This document shows, in pieces, positions 1 through 11,696 of a stretch of 64,000 nt of DNA. Made by a program: the position numbers and the translations under genes. This DNA comes from Sambucus nigra (taxonomy: Eukaryota; Streptophyta; Magnoliopsida; Dipsacales; Adoxaceae). Below the pieces are notes generated by a model that had not been told where the DNA came from, did not search any database, and saw nothing but the letters and a program-made list of their open reading frames with translations. The DNA is taken from assembly GCA_949130495.1 (NCBI GenBank), contig OX422217.1, forward strand, positions 543,683,137 through 543,747,136. Direction: 5' to 3'. Within the stretch, counting starts at the first letter, position 1. Each line of letters begins with the position of its first letter.

Positions 1-292
1 GTGCGTGAGGACAGTCATATCCTGATGAATCCATGGGATCTTTGATTTGTCACTCAAGAACATAGGTCTATGAAAGACTTATCGGGGAGTTGATAAGTTC
101 GCTGACTGTGGGAACGTAGGTATGTGCGTGACCTATGGATACGACAACTATGTTCGCCTCCAACTTGTATGTTGATGTTTGTGGTTCGAGGAATCCTTAC
201 CGAACCTTTAGTCCCCTATTCGGCGACCAACGATATTGGGACATGATAGCAGAGTAATGCATTGCACCGCAGCTGTGACTCGGGGTGCCGTG

Positions 293-363
<71 letters not shown>

Positions 364-1321
364 GAATTAAATGAATGGATGTATATAGTGGTTAAATCTA
401 TCTACGGTGATAATTGTAGATAACGGTGAATAGAGAAAGAGAATGGAATTAAGTTAATGAATGTTTATTCTTATAGAATTGAAAAGATTAATTCATATTA
501 ATGAGAAATGATTCATGTTAATGAGAAACGTATATGAAAAATTATATGGCGTATGGTATGGGACATACAGGGTTACGATATGGGATAGTAACATAATATT
601 GAAACTAGTGAAGAGGATCAATTAACTAGGAGGTTAATAGGAAACGTTAAGTGTGCACTCTAGTTGAGAGGTGAGAATAGCAAGTGAGAGTATGGATGCT
701 AGCATGTACATAATTAATGCTTTATTGCACTTGTTAAATACTTTTCGTTTTCAAAATCATTTTCACATCGGGCTCTGACCCGTTTCCTTGCATATTTTCT
801 TTTCTATTGTACCTTCTATATCAGGTGTCCAGAAGCAGGGACGCCAACCTTAGTTGATTTTGACGGGCTATAGAGATATAGAGTATTGCTTAGGCGCTTA
901 TCTTCATTTGATTCACAGTGTTCTTTTATGTAGGGCATGTCGCACAATGGAATTCAGTTATCTCTTTTCTATCTGAGTCAAAATTACAGTCTTGTACTCG
1001 TGTCGTGTTAATACATTTACTATTGTTGGGATTACTGTATTGGATTATTATTTTGGAATGTTTATTCCAATTGCATTTAAAGTCTTTTGTGTTATCTGTT
1101 CAGTTATTAGTGTTGTAGAATAAAATGTGTTGTATTATTCTTAAACTAAAAATTGATTTTGTTGAAGTTAAAATTTGGAAAGTTTTTAAGACCAACTTAA
1201 TTGAGTATTGGGTGAGCTGTAAATGTTTTCGACAGTGATGCTAAGAATGAGCCAGCTGTATATTCTATTTTAATTTGGTATGGGACTGCCCACCCGTTAT
1301 TTAATTAGGCGGGGTGTTACA
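1..1321 (+). mobile_element. 3' part of a Tekay-like LTR, cut by the window edge
   Basis: The segment shares ordered blocks with the LTR of the full element at 2116-12700. These are a 'gggatc..cgacaacta..cgcctccaacttgtatg' type stretch near the start, the hairpin motif CGGGCTCTGACCCG at 769-782, the 'TCAGGTGTCCAG' block near 822, the 'GGGCATGTCGC' block near 932, and the terminus TTAATTAGGCGGGGTGTTACA ending at 1321. It is clearly more diverged from the full element than that element's two LTRs are from each other, so it belongs to an older copy or a sister family. Whether it is a solo LTR or a 3' LTR cannot be told, because the 5' side is outside the window. Confidence 0.75.
293..362. repeat. 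(AT)n microsatellite
   Basis: About 35 uninterrupted TA dinucleotides inside the LTR remnant. The full Tekay LTRs carry an (AT)n tract at the equivalent place (4260-4343 and 11667-11690), so the tract is an ancestral, length-variable part of this LTR family. Confidence 0.95.
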
Positions 1322-1350
1322 CTTTATATATATATATATATATATATATA

Positions 1351-1507
1351 AATTTATAATTATTCACTCTAAAATCCAAATAAAAAATCCTTATGTATGT
1401 ATGCGTGTATGTATGCTATGCACCCATGCAACACATGAAATATCATACATAAGAAGAAAAAAATATCATACATAAAAAAGCAAAAATATTATACATACAT
1501 TCTTCCT

Positions 1508-1542
<35 letters not shown>

Positions 1543-1590
1543 ATTTTAATTAATTTATAATTATTCACTCTAAAATCCAAATAAAAAATC
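1351..1590. repeat. 39-bp direct repeat around a microsatellite
   Basis: The same 39 bases occur at 1351-1389 and 1552-1590, each following a TA- or GT-rich tract. The 160 bp between them hold several ATACAT/CATACA motifs. This looks like a local tandem duplication inside the LTR, or slippage between flanking microsatellites. Confidence 0.8.
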
Positions 1591-2110
1591 GTTACTTTAA
1601 TAATTCTCTTCATAGTCCAATTCATTACCCGAAAATTCCTATATTTTATAATTAGTTCCTCCTCATATCAAATATGTGCATAATTTAATTAATTATTGGG
1701 GGTGGGGTATTAAAAACTTTCCTCCTTAGGGAATTTCGTCCTAGAAATTTGATTTATCACCCCTCATGACTAGTTTTCCATTCTAAGTTTCCTTAAGACC
1801 ATGGTCAAAATCCAAGGATTTCACTTCAATCAATCATTCTCGATAATTCGATCACTGCCCCTTCCTAAGGTCTCCAGCATGCCTAGGATGTCTATCAAAA
1901 CAAAACCTCGAGATGATTCATGCTCATCAAATATAGTAATATCACCAACGGATTTATTAATACGGATCCTTCCCATATTAGGATTCACAACCTATGTTTC
2001 TTTGAAAATTTTTTGGATCATGCCAAGCCTAGGCTGATACAACCTCAATCTTTCTAATCATTCACATCAACAATCATGAGACAACATACCATGTCGGTCT
2101 ATCGATTGAT

Positions 2111-2115
2111 ATCTC
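2111..2115. repeat. Target site duplication of the Tekay element (left copy)
   Basis: ATCTC lies immediately before the LTR start TGTAATACC and again immediately after the last LTR base (12701-12705). A perfect 5-bp duplication is what a Ty3/Gypsy integrase makes, and it fixes both element ends. Confidence 0.95.
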
Positions 2116-3231
2116 TGTAATACCCCGTATTTTTATGCTATATTAATTTGGGGATTTATTAAATTTAATGTGATTGTTTATTTAATAAAAATTCAGAAAT
2201 TAATTATGTTATAATTATTAACGTGACGAGAGTTAGTAATTATGGGAAACTTGTTGAATATTATTAATGAGCATAGTAATATATTATATTGGTTATATTG
2301 AATGTCATAAGTGAATTAAATGACTATTTCGAAAATTTAAGTTGGGACGTGCCCGTGTCACGTCGGGACTAATTTTGTTAAATTAAAAAGTGAATATTTT
2401 ATAAGTTGTTCGTATGGTCGTTTTGAGTTCGCCAACGCGTCCGGAAGGGTCGAGATAGTCAGAAAAGTGTACCCGGGGGTTTAGTTTGGGCCTCGGGGCG
2501 TTTTTAGGCCTAATTGGTGCCCCCGGAGGGCATTTTAGTCATTTTACATAAGTGGGTAATTAAACCCACGAATTTCAGCCAACCTATATCAGCCATTAGG
2601 TCAGCCTCTTAGGGTTAGAACATTCACAAATCAAGTGACGACCATTGGAGAAGAGAGGAGAGAGCTCCAAGGCAATCCAAGGCCAAAAAGCCACCGGTTT
2701 GCACCGCCACCACCACCACCGCGTAGATCACGAGTCGAGGAACGCAGCCATACCAAAATACTCCGTGAATCTGCATACCAAAATCCCAGGCAAGTGTTTA
2801 AACTTGCTATTTTCGTTGATGCAATCTTCATGTTAGCTTAGGAATGAATTGTGATAAAAACTATGGAAGAAAACCCCATTTTTGATAGGAGAACCCATGT
2901 AGTATTGATGTATATGTTAATTCTGGAAACCCTTGCCATGTAGAGGTAATAATCCACGAAATTTGGTGATCATAATAAAGAAATATTGGAGAAAGATTCA
3001 TTAGAAATCTGTTTAAGAAAGTTCTAGGGTTCTTGATAATTGGACATGATTTTAGGTTGAAAATCCATGTTTAATGATATTTATACACATGCTTTACGTT
3101 ATAAACACCTGGTATAATGTTATAATGATGATAGTAGGATTTTTGGGACGATTAGAATGGAAAAACATAGTTTTGGATGAAGAAGTTTGATGAATCCCGT
3201 AACTGCATTCTGCAGAATTTTGCCCAGACCT

Positions 3232-3294
3232 GCTTGATCGATCGATCGAGCCTAGAGCTTCGATCGATCGAGCCCCAAGCTTCGATCGATCGAC
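3232..3294. repeat. GATCGATCGA-type palindromic repeat cluster in the 5' LTR
   Basis: Three TCGATCGATCGA palindromes, each in a unit of about 28 bp with 'GAGCC..AGCTT' spacers. The 3' LTR (about 10660-10700) has only two. The missing unit is an exact repeat-to-repeat deletion, so the cluster changes copy number by slippage or recombination. Possible protein-binding or methylation-rich sites; function unknown. Confidence 0.85.
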
Positions 3295-4258
3295 CCCTCC
3301 TGGAAGACTCCTATTTCCCTTGTTGAATTAGTAAATTAAGTTTATCGTGAAATAATTTTTGGGCATTCTAAATAAAATGATTTGGGAGACATTGAGGACC
3401 AGTAGGGTATATGAATAGATGTTGGGATCGTTAATATTCGACGAGGATGGTATTTATGGGGTATTTACCTTAGGTTGGTTAAATTATTGTTTTAAAGGGA
3501 AGGTTACATAAGAAGTTTACGTTGGAACATAAAAAGGACACCAACTGAATTTTATACTTGGGAAGAGAGAGTCCATGTGAGTTACGTAATAGGATGGAAG
3601 AATACTTCGAATTAAGGTTAGAGACGAACCCTTATACGCGATACTAATATTATGATAACATGAAAATGTCGAAATTATGGGAATTGAGAATTTACCTAAT
3701 ATTGATATGGTAATGTTAGTATAGTTATATGATTGTGTATGCATATACTATCTATGTGTGAAAATCATGCCCATGCTACTTGCTATCCCTGAGGTTACCG
3801 CGCTGGGACAAGTTTTATCTCGATGGGACCTTTATGGGGGATATTTACTTGTACCCTAGAAGATAGATGTCCTTGGTACAGGCTATCGACGTGATAGTTC
3901 AGATGGTCCTAAGAGATGCAGGCATGTGCCATCCTCTTAGAGACTTGGAATCTATTCTTCGCCTCAATATTGTTTGTGTATGTATTGTTAATACATTTCG
4001 AGAGTGATTCCGAATGTATTCCCCTTAATATGAGTGATATGGGGCTTTGGATAGTAGAGTATGCCCGCACCATAATTTAGTTGGGGTGCTGTTATAATAT
4101 ATATTATACGAGTAGTTAATATATATATGAAATTCTGAAATTTGGAACTACCTACCGTGATTTGATATGTAGGACATGGTTGATGACTAAAAATTGTAAA
4201 TACTTGTTTTGAGAAAGCAGAGTATGCCTACACCATAGTTTATATGTTGGTGCAGTTA

Positions 4259-4259
<1 letters not shown>

Positions 4260-4343
<84 letters not shown>
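4260..4343. repeat. (AT)n microsatellite in the 5' LTR
   Basis: About 42 AT units. The matching tract in the 3' LTR (11667-11690) has about 12, so most of the LTR length difference arose here after insertion. Confidence 0.95.
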
Positions 4344-4349
<6 letters not shown>

Positions 4350-5343
4350 ACGAGTACCTTATATATATATATCTGGATTGAGGAATTTAAACTATTGCTG
4401 TAACGTAGTAAGTGAGGAATAATTCTGGACTAAATTAAGAATACTTTTTTTGAGAAAATATAATATATCACTGGGAAACTTATTGATTTTATAAAGTTAA
4501 AATGGAGAACTTTGGTTACTATTTGGAACATTTTTAATGGAATCGTTGAACTGTAAATCTTACGAGTAATTTAAGTTAAGTTAAATCTTTTAGAAAGACT
4601 AGTGCGTTAATTGATAAAACGAAACCGTTGGGAAGGTTAGTGCGATAGGTGTGCACATTGGAAGAGAGGTGAGTATTTCTCAAGAGAGTGACGCACTAAT
4701 ATGTTGTTGCATTGGCCTGTATCAATTTAAATACTTGCTAAACGTATTTTTAAATCAAACACACTTTCGGGCTCTGACCCGTTTCTCTCTCTCTTGTATA
4801 TATATGTATATATTTCAGGTGCGCAGCCACAGGGGCGTCTTGCTTAGGATCCCTTGAGAGGAACGTGCTGCAGCTTAGGTGGGAGTTGCAGGTCACTTGC
4901 GTAGACGGCTTCCTTTATTGACTCCATTCTAGCATTCTCATTTATTGGGCACGTGTCGCCCTTTCCATTATTTCAGTTGTTGTTGGGACATTTATATTTC
5001 CGTTATTTCCAGTATTGTTCTATGGGATGGATTCAGTATGGAATTGTGACTTTAGTTTTCATATGTTGACATTCGGTTGACGAATGTATTATATTATTTG
5101 GTTTATTGTGGTGTGATTCTTAATTGTAGAAATGTTGTTTTAAATAAATAAATCTTTTTCTTTAATTAAAATTTGGAAAGTTTGTATGAGAAATGTTTTT
5201 GACACTTAGCTTAATTATTTAGGGTGTTAAATTGGAAAATTTATTTTATCGACAGTGATGCTGAGAATGAACCAACTGTTAACCTTGATTTAATTTAATA
5301 AAGGAGTGATCGCCCGGTATTTAATTAGGCGGGGTGTCACAGG

Positions 5344-5355
5344 TGGTATCAGAGC
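5344..5355 (+). promoter_or_regulatory. Primer binding site, initiator tRNA-Met type
   Basis: TGGTATCAGAGC starts two bases after the 5' LTR and is the standard plant Gypsy/Copia primer site complementary to the 3' end of initiator tRNA-Met. Confidence 0.95.
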
Positions 5356-5531
5356 ATCAGGTTCTAGTGTCCTTAGGATCTGTGCGGCTTATTATGCTTT
5401 CAGCGCTGCTTTCTTTGATATAGAGCCCTAATACTAGGAATGTAGTGTTCATCTCTATGCATTGGGAATTCGTGCTTCTGCGATTTGTTTTTTTGAATGA
5501 TGAACTCATCCAAATTCATTTAAATTTTCAG

Positions 5532-6053
5532 ATGGACTGTCGAGAAGAACTAGCTAAAACGGTTGAGGGAGTCGACGAGCAAAATCGACTCGCACCTCAG
5601 GTGTTCCCAGAGAGAATATCAACCGCCGAGTTAGCAGGCATCGTAGCACAAGCAGTCACCACTGCAGTTTTACAATACCAAGAACGCAGCATGCAACTTA
5701 GAGAAGGCAAAAGACCTAGAGAGGTTAGCCAAATGCGTGTGACTAAAGCTGACAAATGTGCGAAGACTCCAAAATTGCGACAGCAAACTACCCAAGGCTG
5801 GGTAAATTCTAGTCAACAACGTGGTAAAATGAAGCAGTTTCGAAAGAGGAATAAGGTCTCAAGTCAGCAAGGCCGACACCGACAGCAACAGGATCGGAGG
5901 GGGAGTAACTTCGGAGGCCGATGTTTTGGGTGTGGTAAGCATGGCCATAGGCGCCAGGATTGTTCAAAGAGAGATAGGGCCCCACGACAGCTGGGTGCCC
6001 GTAATGAGCCACAGGGGCTACTTTTTCCAGTCGCTCTCCCAACACCAGATTAG
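5532..6053 (+). pseudogene. Gag remnant: zinc knuckle kept, capsid core missing
   Basis: The likely start is the ATG at 5532 (MDCREELAKT), because the upstream in-frame ATG at 5445 lies in leader sequence. The 174 codons contain a short N-terminal part, a basic Gln-rich linker and one CCHC knuckle (CFGCGKHGHRRQDC, 5932-5973). The retrotransposon gag core of about 200-250 residues that should sit between N-terminus and knuckle is absent; the junction is probably near codon 55. This explains the short internal region. Without the capsid core the protein could not form particles alone, although the knuckle would still bind nucleic acid. The frame ends at TAG just before the protease region. Confidence 0.85.
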
Positions 6054-6086
6054 GTACCAGACCTACCAACCTTTCCAGTAGCACCA

Positions 6087-6640
6087 GTGCAACAGGGGCG
6101 GTTACAGTACAGACATATCTATAATGTCCACCCGGTAGCAGCCCCACAGGCACCACCCGCGATTTGGGGTATGTTTTCTATCCATGGAACTTTGGGTCAA
6201 ATTCTATTTTTTACTGGGGAAAACGCATTGTTTTATAGCTACATATTTTGTGAAGTCCTTAGGGTTGTTAGCCACAGCAGAGAGCACCGTGGCGTGTGTC
6301 GACTCACCACTGGAGAGTGGGTCACTTATTTTTATTTATATGCCGGGGAGTAGGGGTAGATATTGGTAGCTTGATATTACCTGCAGACATGTTAGTCTTA
6401 GACATGCATGAGCATGATGTGATTATTGGTATGGATTGGCTCGCAGCTTATGGAGCCTTGATTGATTGCTTCGGTGGGAGCATTGTTTTTGCCATTCCGG
6501 GGCAAAAGATATTTGTAGTGGCGTTGCCTCGCCCAAAGGGAGGTTCGACCGCTCATTTGTATTGCATAGAGGAGGATACCTCTAAGGTGGTTGTGATTCC
6601 CTTGGATTCGATCCCTGTTGTTAGGGAGTATTCCGATGTA
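6087..6640 (+). pseudogene. Retropepsin region, frameshifted and missing the catalytic Asp
   Basis: Three overlapping frames (6087-6353, 6184-6369 and 6296 onward) together cover the protease. The segment that should read D-S/T-G-A-T-H-S-F-I appears from 6211 as LLGKTHCFI, with Leu codons at 6211 and 6214 where Asp-Ser/Thr belong, so the catalytic Asp is absent. The later part (6389-6500) keeps a recognisable 'DVIIGMDWL' block, conserved after the active site in chromovirus proteases. Frameshifts lie near 6290-6340. Confidence 0.8.
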
Positions 6641-7222
6641 TTTCAGGAGATACCAGGCCTACCGGTCAGTCGAGAGATAGACTTTGTTATAGATCTATTG
6701 CCTGATACGAGACTAATAGCACGCGTACCGTACCGTATGGCTCCAGCAGAGATGCGAGAGCTACGAGATCAGATAGAGTAGCTATTAGGTCAGGGCTTCA
6801 TTCATAGGAGTACCTCACCTTGGGGCGCTCCAGTCTTGTTTGTGAAAAAGAGAGATGGTTCACTGAGATTGTGTGTGGACTACCGAGAATTGAACAAGGT
6901 AACGATACGGAATAAGTATCCGTTGCCTCGAATCGATGATCTGTTCGACTAGTTGAGGGGAGAAACTTTCTTTTCGAAGATAGATCTGAGGTCGGGGTAC
7001 CATCAGTTACGTATTAGAGAGTAGGATGTTTCAAAGACTGCCTTCTTATCGAGATATGGGTCCTATGAGTTCAGGGTGATGCCGTTCGGACTCACAAATG
7101 CCCCAGCCGTTTTCATGGACTTAATGAATCGAGTATTCAGAGAGTTCTTGGATCAGTTTGTCATCGTCTTCATAGATGACATCTTGATATATTCACACTC
7201 CGAGTAAGAACACGCCGAGCAC
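6296..7222 (+). pseudogene. Pol, protease-RT junction and RT fingers/palm, with four nonsense codons
   Basis: One reading frame runs from 6296 to 9532 with no frameshift. It is broken only by stops at 6779, 6950, 7022 and 7205, all inside RT. The RT motifs are in order: 'LFVKKRDGS', 'CVDYRELN', 'PLPRIDDLF', 'FSKIDLRSGYHQL', '[11 protein letters not shown]' and the catalytic 'FIDDIL' (FIDD at 7169-7180). At 6950 the codon is TAG where the family has Gln. The other stops also replace Gln or Glu positions, so C-to-T changes in CAG/CAA explain some or all of them. Downstream pol is fully open. Confidence 0.9.
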
Positions 7223-9532
7223 TTGAGGCAGGTTCTTCAAACCCTACGAGAGCATCAGTTGTATGCTAAGTACGAGAAGTGTGGATTCTGGTTGCGAGAG
7301 GTACAGTTCTTGGGCCATGTTGTTTCTGAGAAGGGGATAGCAGTTGACCCGAGCAAAGTGTCAGCGGTGAGGGAGTGGGGACAGCCCACGACACCGACGG
7401 AAGTGCGTAGTTTCTTAGGGTTAGCCGGATACTACAGGAGATTCATTCGGGGATTCTCCAAAATAGCGGGTCCATTGACGAATCTGACTCGCAAGGGTGT
7501 ACCATATGTTTGGGATGACGCATGTCAATTGGCTTTCGACGAGATGAAAGACAAGCTGACTTCAGCGCCAGTCCTTGCGTTACCAAAACCGGGTGTGGAG
7601 TACCTGGTTTATACCGATGCGTCCTTACAGGGACTTGGAGGTGTACTCCCGCAGGAGGAGAAGGCTATAGCTTTTGCTTCCCGCAAGCTTAAGCCGCATG
7701 AGAAGAATTGCCCCGCCCACGACCTGGAGTTAGCAGTGGTCTTCTTTGCATTGAGGATATGGAGGCACTATTTATTGGGGGAGAAATTCCATTTGTTCAC
7801 AGACCATAAGTCACTGCAGTACCTGTTCACTCAGCGAGAGCTGAATATGCGTCAGCGCAGATGGCTAGAGTTTGTGAAGGACTACCAATTCGATATACAG
7901 TATCATCCGGGGAAGGCCAACGTAGTTGCTGATGCGTTGAGCCGTAGACCGGTAGATGATGTAGCGGACGTCTGGAAAGCAAAGTGGAAGGAGTTGGGTC
8001 ACCAGGATGCAGTGGCACGTTCTTTCATATCCGTGATGTCAGTCACACCCGAGATTGTTACGAGGGTGATACAGGCACAGACCACAGACCCGTTTTGCCA
8101 GGAGCAGATTGTGCGACTTCTAGCCGAGGGTGCTGAGTCCTATTCTGTTAGTTCTGATGGAGGTTTACGGTTTAATGGGAGATTAGTGGTTCCAGAAGGA
8201 GCAGAGTTACGTCATGAAGTGATGACTCATTCCCATGGGTCCCGATTTGCAGTACATCCGGGAGGTGATAAGATGTACCAGGACATGAGACGACAGTACT
8301 GGTGGAGTGGGATGAAAAAGGACATTGCCGAGTTTGTGTCCAAGTGTTCTACCTGCCAACTGGTGAAGGTGGACCACCAGAAACCGTCAGGATTGCTTCA
8401 GCCATTGGAAGTACCCGCATGGAAGTGGGAGAGTATTTCCATGGATTTCATTACAGGGTTGCCTACATCACAGCGGGGCCACGATTCTATCTGGGTGATT
8501 GTAGACCGTTTGACCAAGGTAGCTCATTTTCTGCCAGTGAGGACAGATTATACCACGGGTCAGTATGCCCAGTTGTTCATCGCCGAGATTGTCAGATTAC
8601 ATGGGGTGCCCCTGAATATTGTGTCAGATAGAGACAAGATTTTTGTGTCACGTTTCTGGGAAAGTTTTCAGGAGGCTATGGGTACTGAGTTAAGGTTGAG
8701 TTCAGCTTATCACCCACAGACAGACGGACAGACAGAGCGTACTAATCAGATGTTACAAGATATGCTACGCATGTGTGTTCTCGATTTTGGAGGAGGATGG
8801 GAGCCACATCTTCCACTGGTAGAGTTCGCTTATAATAACTCTTATCAGTTTACGATTGGCATGGCTCCATTTGAGGCTTTGTATGGCAGGCCTTGTCGTT
8901 CTTCAACTTGTTGGCTTGAGGTGGGGGATAACAAGTTGCTAGGGCCAGAAGTGATTCAGGAGACCTCCGCGAGGATTGAGATAATCAGGAGTCGTATTCG
9001 GGTGGCCCAGGACAGGCAGAAGAGCTACGCCGATGCGAAACGGTTCTTCCGGGAGTTTAATGTGGGAGATCAAGTGTTGTTGCGTGTATCTCCTATGAAG
9101 GGAGTGATGAGGTTCGGGAAGAAGGGGAAGTTGGCTCCGAGGTACGTAGGACCATTTCCCATCATCGAGAGGATTGGGCCGGTAGCATACAGGTTGGGAT
9201 TGCCAAAACATTCACATCGCATCCACGATGTATTCCACATCTCGTCGTTGAGACGATATCTTCGGGATGATATGGCCCATACTCACATTGCGATAGATGA
9301 GATAGACTTACAGTCTGATAGCTATTACGAGGAGAGACCAGTGGCTATTCTAGACTATAGTGAGAGGAGATTGAGGTCGAAAATAGTTCCACTTGTGCGA
9401 GTCCAGTGGGAGCATCATAATGTGGAGGAATCCACTTGGGAGCGTGAGACAGATATGCGCGAGAGATACCCAGAGTTGTTTTTACCAGGTATGCCTTATT
9501 TTCCGAATTTCGGGATGAAATTCCGTTATTAG
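7223..9532 (+). CDS. Pol C-terminal part: RT connection, RNase H, integrase, chromodomain-like tail
   Basis: 769 codons in the same frame as the RT above; the ATG at 7223 is internal, not a natural start. Residues 1-100 are the RT thumb/connection ('[11 protein letters not shown]', '[12 protein letters not shown]'). RNase H (about 125-245) keeps YTDAS, the Glu of DLELA, TDHKSL and ADALSR. Integrase follows, with an HHCC zinc module (His pair near 335-345, CSTCQ near 380), then core Asp residues in SMDFITGLP and VSDRDKIF and the Glu of '[11 protein letters not shown]'. After the [14 protein letters not shown] block the last ~60 residues ('[16 protein letters not shown]') look like a chromodomain, used by chromoviruses to target heterochromatin. 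Confidence 0.9.
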   Translation: MRQVLQTLREHQLYAKYEKCGFWLREVQFLGHVVSEKGIAVDPSKVSAVREWGQPTTPTEVRSFLGLAGYYRRFIRGFSKIAGPLTNLTRKGVPYVWDDACQLAFDEMKDKLTSAPVLALPKPGVEYLVYTDASLQGLGGVLPQEEKAIAFASRKLKPHEKNCPAHDLELAVVFFALRIWRHYLLGEKFHLFTDHKSLQYLFTQRELNMRQRRWLEFVKDYQFDIQYHPGKANVVADALSRRPVDDVADVWKAKWKELGHQDAVARSFISVMSVTPEIVTRVIQAQTTDPFCQEQIVRLLAEGAESYSVSSDGGLRFNGRLVVPEGAELRHEVMTHSHGSRFAVHPGGDKMYQDMRRQYWWSGMKKDIAEFVSKCSTCQLVKVDHQKPSGLLQPLEVPAWKWESISMDFITGLPTSQRGHDSIWVIVDRLTKVAHFLPVRTDYTTGQYAQLFIAEIVRLHGVPLNIVSDRDKIFVSRFWESFQEAMGTELRLSSAYHPQTDGQTERTNQMLQDMLRMCVLDFGGGWEPHLPLVEFAYNNSYQFTIGMAPFEALYGRPCRSSTCWLEVGDNKLLGPEVIQETSARIEIIRSRIRVAQDRQKSYADAKRFFREFNVGDQVLLRVSPMKGVMRFGKKGKLAPRYVGPFPIIERIGPVAYRLGLPKHSHRIHDVFHISSLRRYLRDDMAHTHIAIDEIDLQSDSYYEERPVAILDYSERRLRSKIVPLVRVQWEHHNVEESTWERETDMRERYPELFLPGMPYFPNFGMKFRY

Positions 9533-9540
9533 GGGGGAAG
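9531..9540 (+). promoter_or_regulatory. Polypurine tract of the Tekay-like element
   Basis: AGGGGGGAAG ends two bases before the 3' LTR start at 9543, the expected place for plus-strand DNA priming. Confidence 0.93.
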
Positions 9541-9542
9541 TA

Positions 9543-11665
9543 TGTAATACCCCGTATTTTTATGCTATATTAATTTGGGGATTTATTAAATTTAATGTGA
9601 CTGTTTATTTAATAAAAATCCAGAAATTAATTATGTTATAATTATTAACGTGAAGAGAGTTAGTAATTATGGGAAACTTGTTGAATATTACTAATGAGCA
9701 TAGTAATATATTATATTGGTTATATTGAATGTCATAAGTGAATTAAATGACTATTTCGGAAATTTAAGTCGGGACGTGCCCGTGTCACGTCGGGACTAAT
9801 TTTGTTAAATTAAAAAGTGAATATTTTATAAGTTGTTCGTATGGTCGTTTTGAGTTCGCCAACGCGTCCGGAAGGGTCGAGATAGTCAGAAAAGTGTACC
9901 CGGGGGTTTAGTTTGGGCCTCGGGGTGTTTTTAGGCCTAATCGGTGCCCCGGGAGGGCATTTTAGTCATTTTACATAAGTGGGTAATTAAACCCACGAAT
10001 TTCAGCCAAACTATATCAGCCATTAGGTCAGCCTCTTAGGGTTAGAACATTCAGAAATCAAGTGACGACCATTGGAGAAGAGAGGAGAGAGCTCCAAGGC
10101 AATCCAAGGCCAAAAAGCCACCGGTTTGCACCGCCACCACCACCACCGCGTAGATCACGATTCGAGGAACGCAGCCATACCAAAATCAGCCGTGAATCTG
10201 CATACCAAAATCCCAGGCAAGTGTTTAAACTTGCTATTTTCGTTGATGCAATCTTCATGTTAGATTTGGAATGAATTGTGATAAAAACTATGGGAGAAAA
10301 CCCCATTTTTGATAGGAGAACCCATGTAGTATTGATGTATATGTTAATTCTGGAAACCCTTGCCATGTAGAGGTAATAATCCACGAAATTTGGTGATCAT
10401 AATAAAGAAATATTGGAGAAAGATTCATTAGAAATCTGTTTAAGAAAGTTATAGGGTTCTTGATAATTGGACATGATTTTAGGTTGAAAATCCATGTTTA
10501 ATGATAGTTATACACATGCTTTACGTTATAAACACCTGGTATAATGTTATAATGATGATAGTAGGATTTTTGGGACGATTAGAATGGAAAAACATAGTTT
10601 TGGATGAAGAAGTTTGATGAATCCCGTAACTGCATTCTGCAGAATTTTGCCCAGACCTGCTTGATCGATCGATCGAGCCTAGAGCTTCGATCGATCGACC
10701 CCTCCTGGCAGACTCCTATTTCCCTTATTGAATTAGTAAATTAAGTTTATCGTGAAATAATTTTTGGGCATTCTAAATAAAATGATTTGGGAGACATTGA
10801 GGACCAGTAGGGTATATGAATAGATGCTGGGATCGTTAATATTCGACGAGGATGGTATTTATGGGGTATTTACCTTAGGTTGGTTAAATTATTGTTTTAA
10901 AGGGAAGGTTACATAAGAAGTTTACGTTGGAACATAAAAAGGACACCTACTGAATTTTATACTTGGGAAGAGAGAGTCCATGTGAGTTACGTAATAGGAT
11001 GGAAGAATACTTCGAATTAAGGTTAGAGACGAACCCTTATACGCGATACTAATATTATGATAACATGAAAATGTCGAAATTATGGGAATTGAGAATTTAC
11101 CTAATATTGATATGGTAATGTTAGTATAGTTATATGATTGTGTATGCATATACTATCTATGTGTGAAAATCATGCCCACGCTACTTGCTATCCCTGAGGT
11201 TACCGCGCTGGGATAAGTCTTATCTCGATGGGACCTTTATGGGGGATATTTACTTGTACCCTAGAAGATAGATGTCCTTGGTACAGGCTATCGACGTGAT
11301 AGTTCAGACGGTCCTAAGAGACGCAGGCATGTGCCATCCTCTTAGAGACTTGGAATCTATTCTTCGCCTCAATATTGTTTGTGTATGTATTGTTAATACA
11401 TTTCGAGAGTGATTCCGAATGTATTCCCCTTAATATGAGTGATATGGGGCTTTGGATAGTAGAGTATGCCCGCACCATAATTTAGTTGGGGTGCTGTTAT
11501 AATATATATTATACGAGTAGTTAATATATATATGAAATTCTGAAATTTGGAACTACCTACCGTGATTTGATATGTAGGACATGGTTGATGACTAAAAATT
11601 GTAAATACTTGTTTTGAGAAAGCAGAGTATGCCTACACCATAGTTTATATGTTGGTGCAGTTAGA

Positions 11666-11696
<31 letters not shown>

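Larger units (their letters stand above)
1322..2115 (-). mobile_element. 3' end of a reverse-strand Gypsy-like element, left piece
   Basis: Read on the minus strand, 1717-1730 is a purine tract (CCTAAGGAGGAAAG), preceded by an 'AATTTCTAGGACGAAATTCC' block typical of the end of plant chromovirus pol and followed by TAATACCCC, a usual LTR start. The piece therefore looks like internal sequence (about 1713-2115) plus the 3' LTR (leftward from about 1712). The Tekay element sits at its right edge, and the same element appears to resume at 12706. No coding frame survives. The leftmost part is AT-rich, with an (AT)n tract at 1325-1350 and an (AT)/(GT) tract at 1509-1543. Confidence 0.5.
2116..5341 (+). 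repeat. 5' LTR of the Tekay-like element
   Basis: The LTR is 3226 bp, TGTAATACC...GTGTCACA. It contains a short reading frame at 2635-2841 with a proline run that is also open in the 3' LTR, a GATCGATCGA cluster (3236-3294), an 84-bp (AT)n tract (4260-4343) and the CGGGCTCTGACCCG hairpin (about 4768). The proline-rich frame has no recognised domain, and its conservation between LTRs is explained by their recent common origin. Confidence 0.95.

Noticed and set aside
2635..2841. Proline-run frame present in both Tekay LTRs as a possible LTR-encoded protein
   Set aside because: LTR copies are only about 1% diverged, so conservation carries no weight; the reverse strand is open over the same stretch too, which suggests composition bias.
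5809..6156. 115-codon minus-strand frame opposite gag
   Set aside because: Shadow of the gag knuckle region; no domain.
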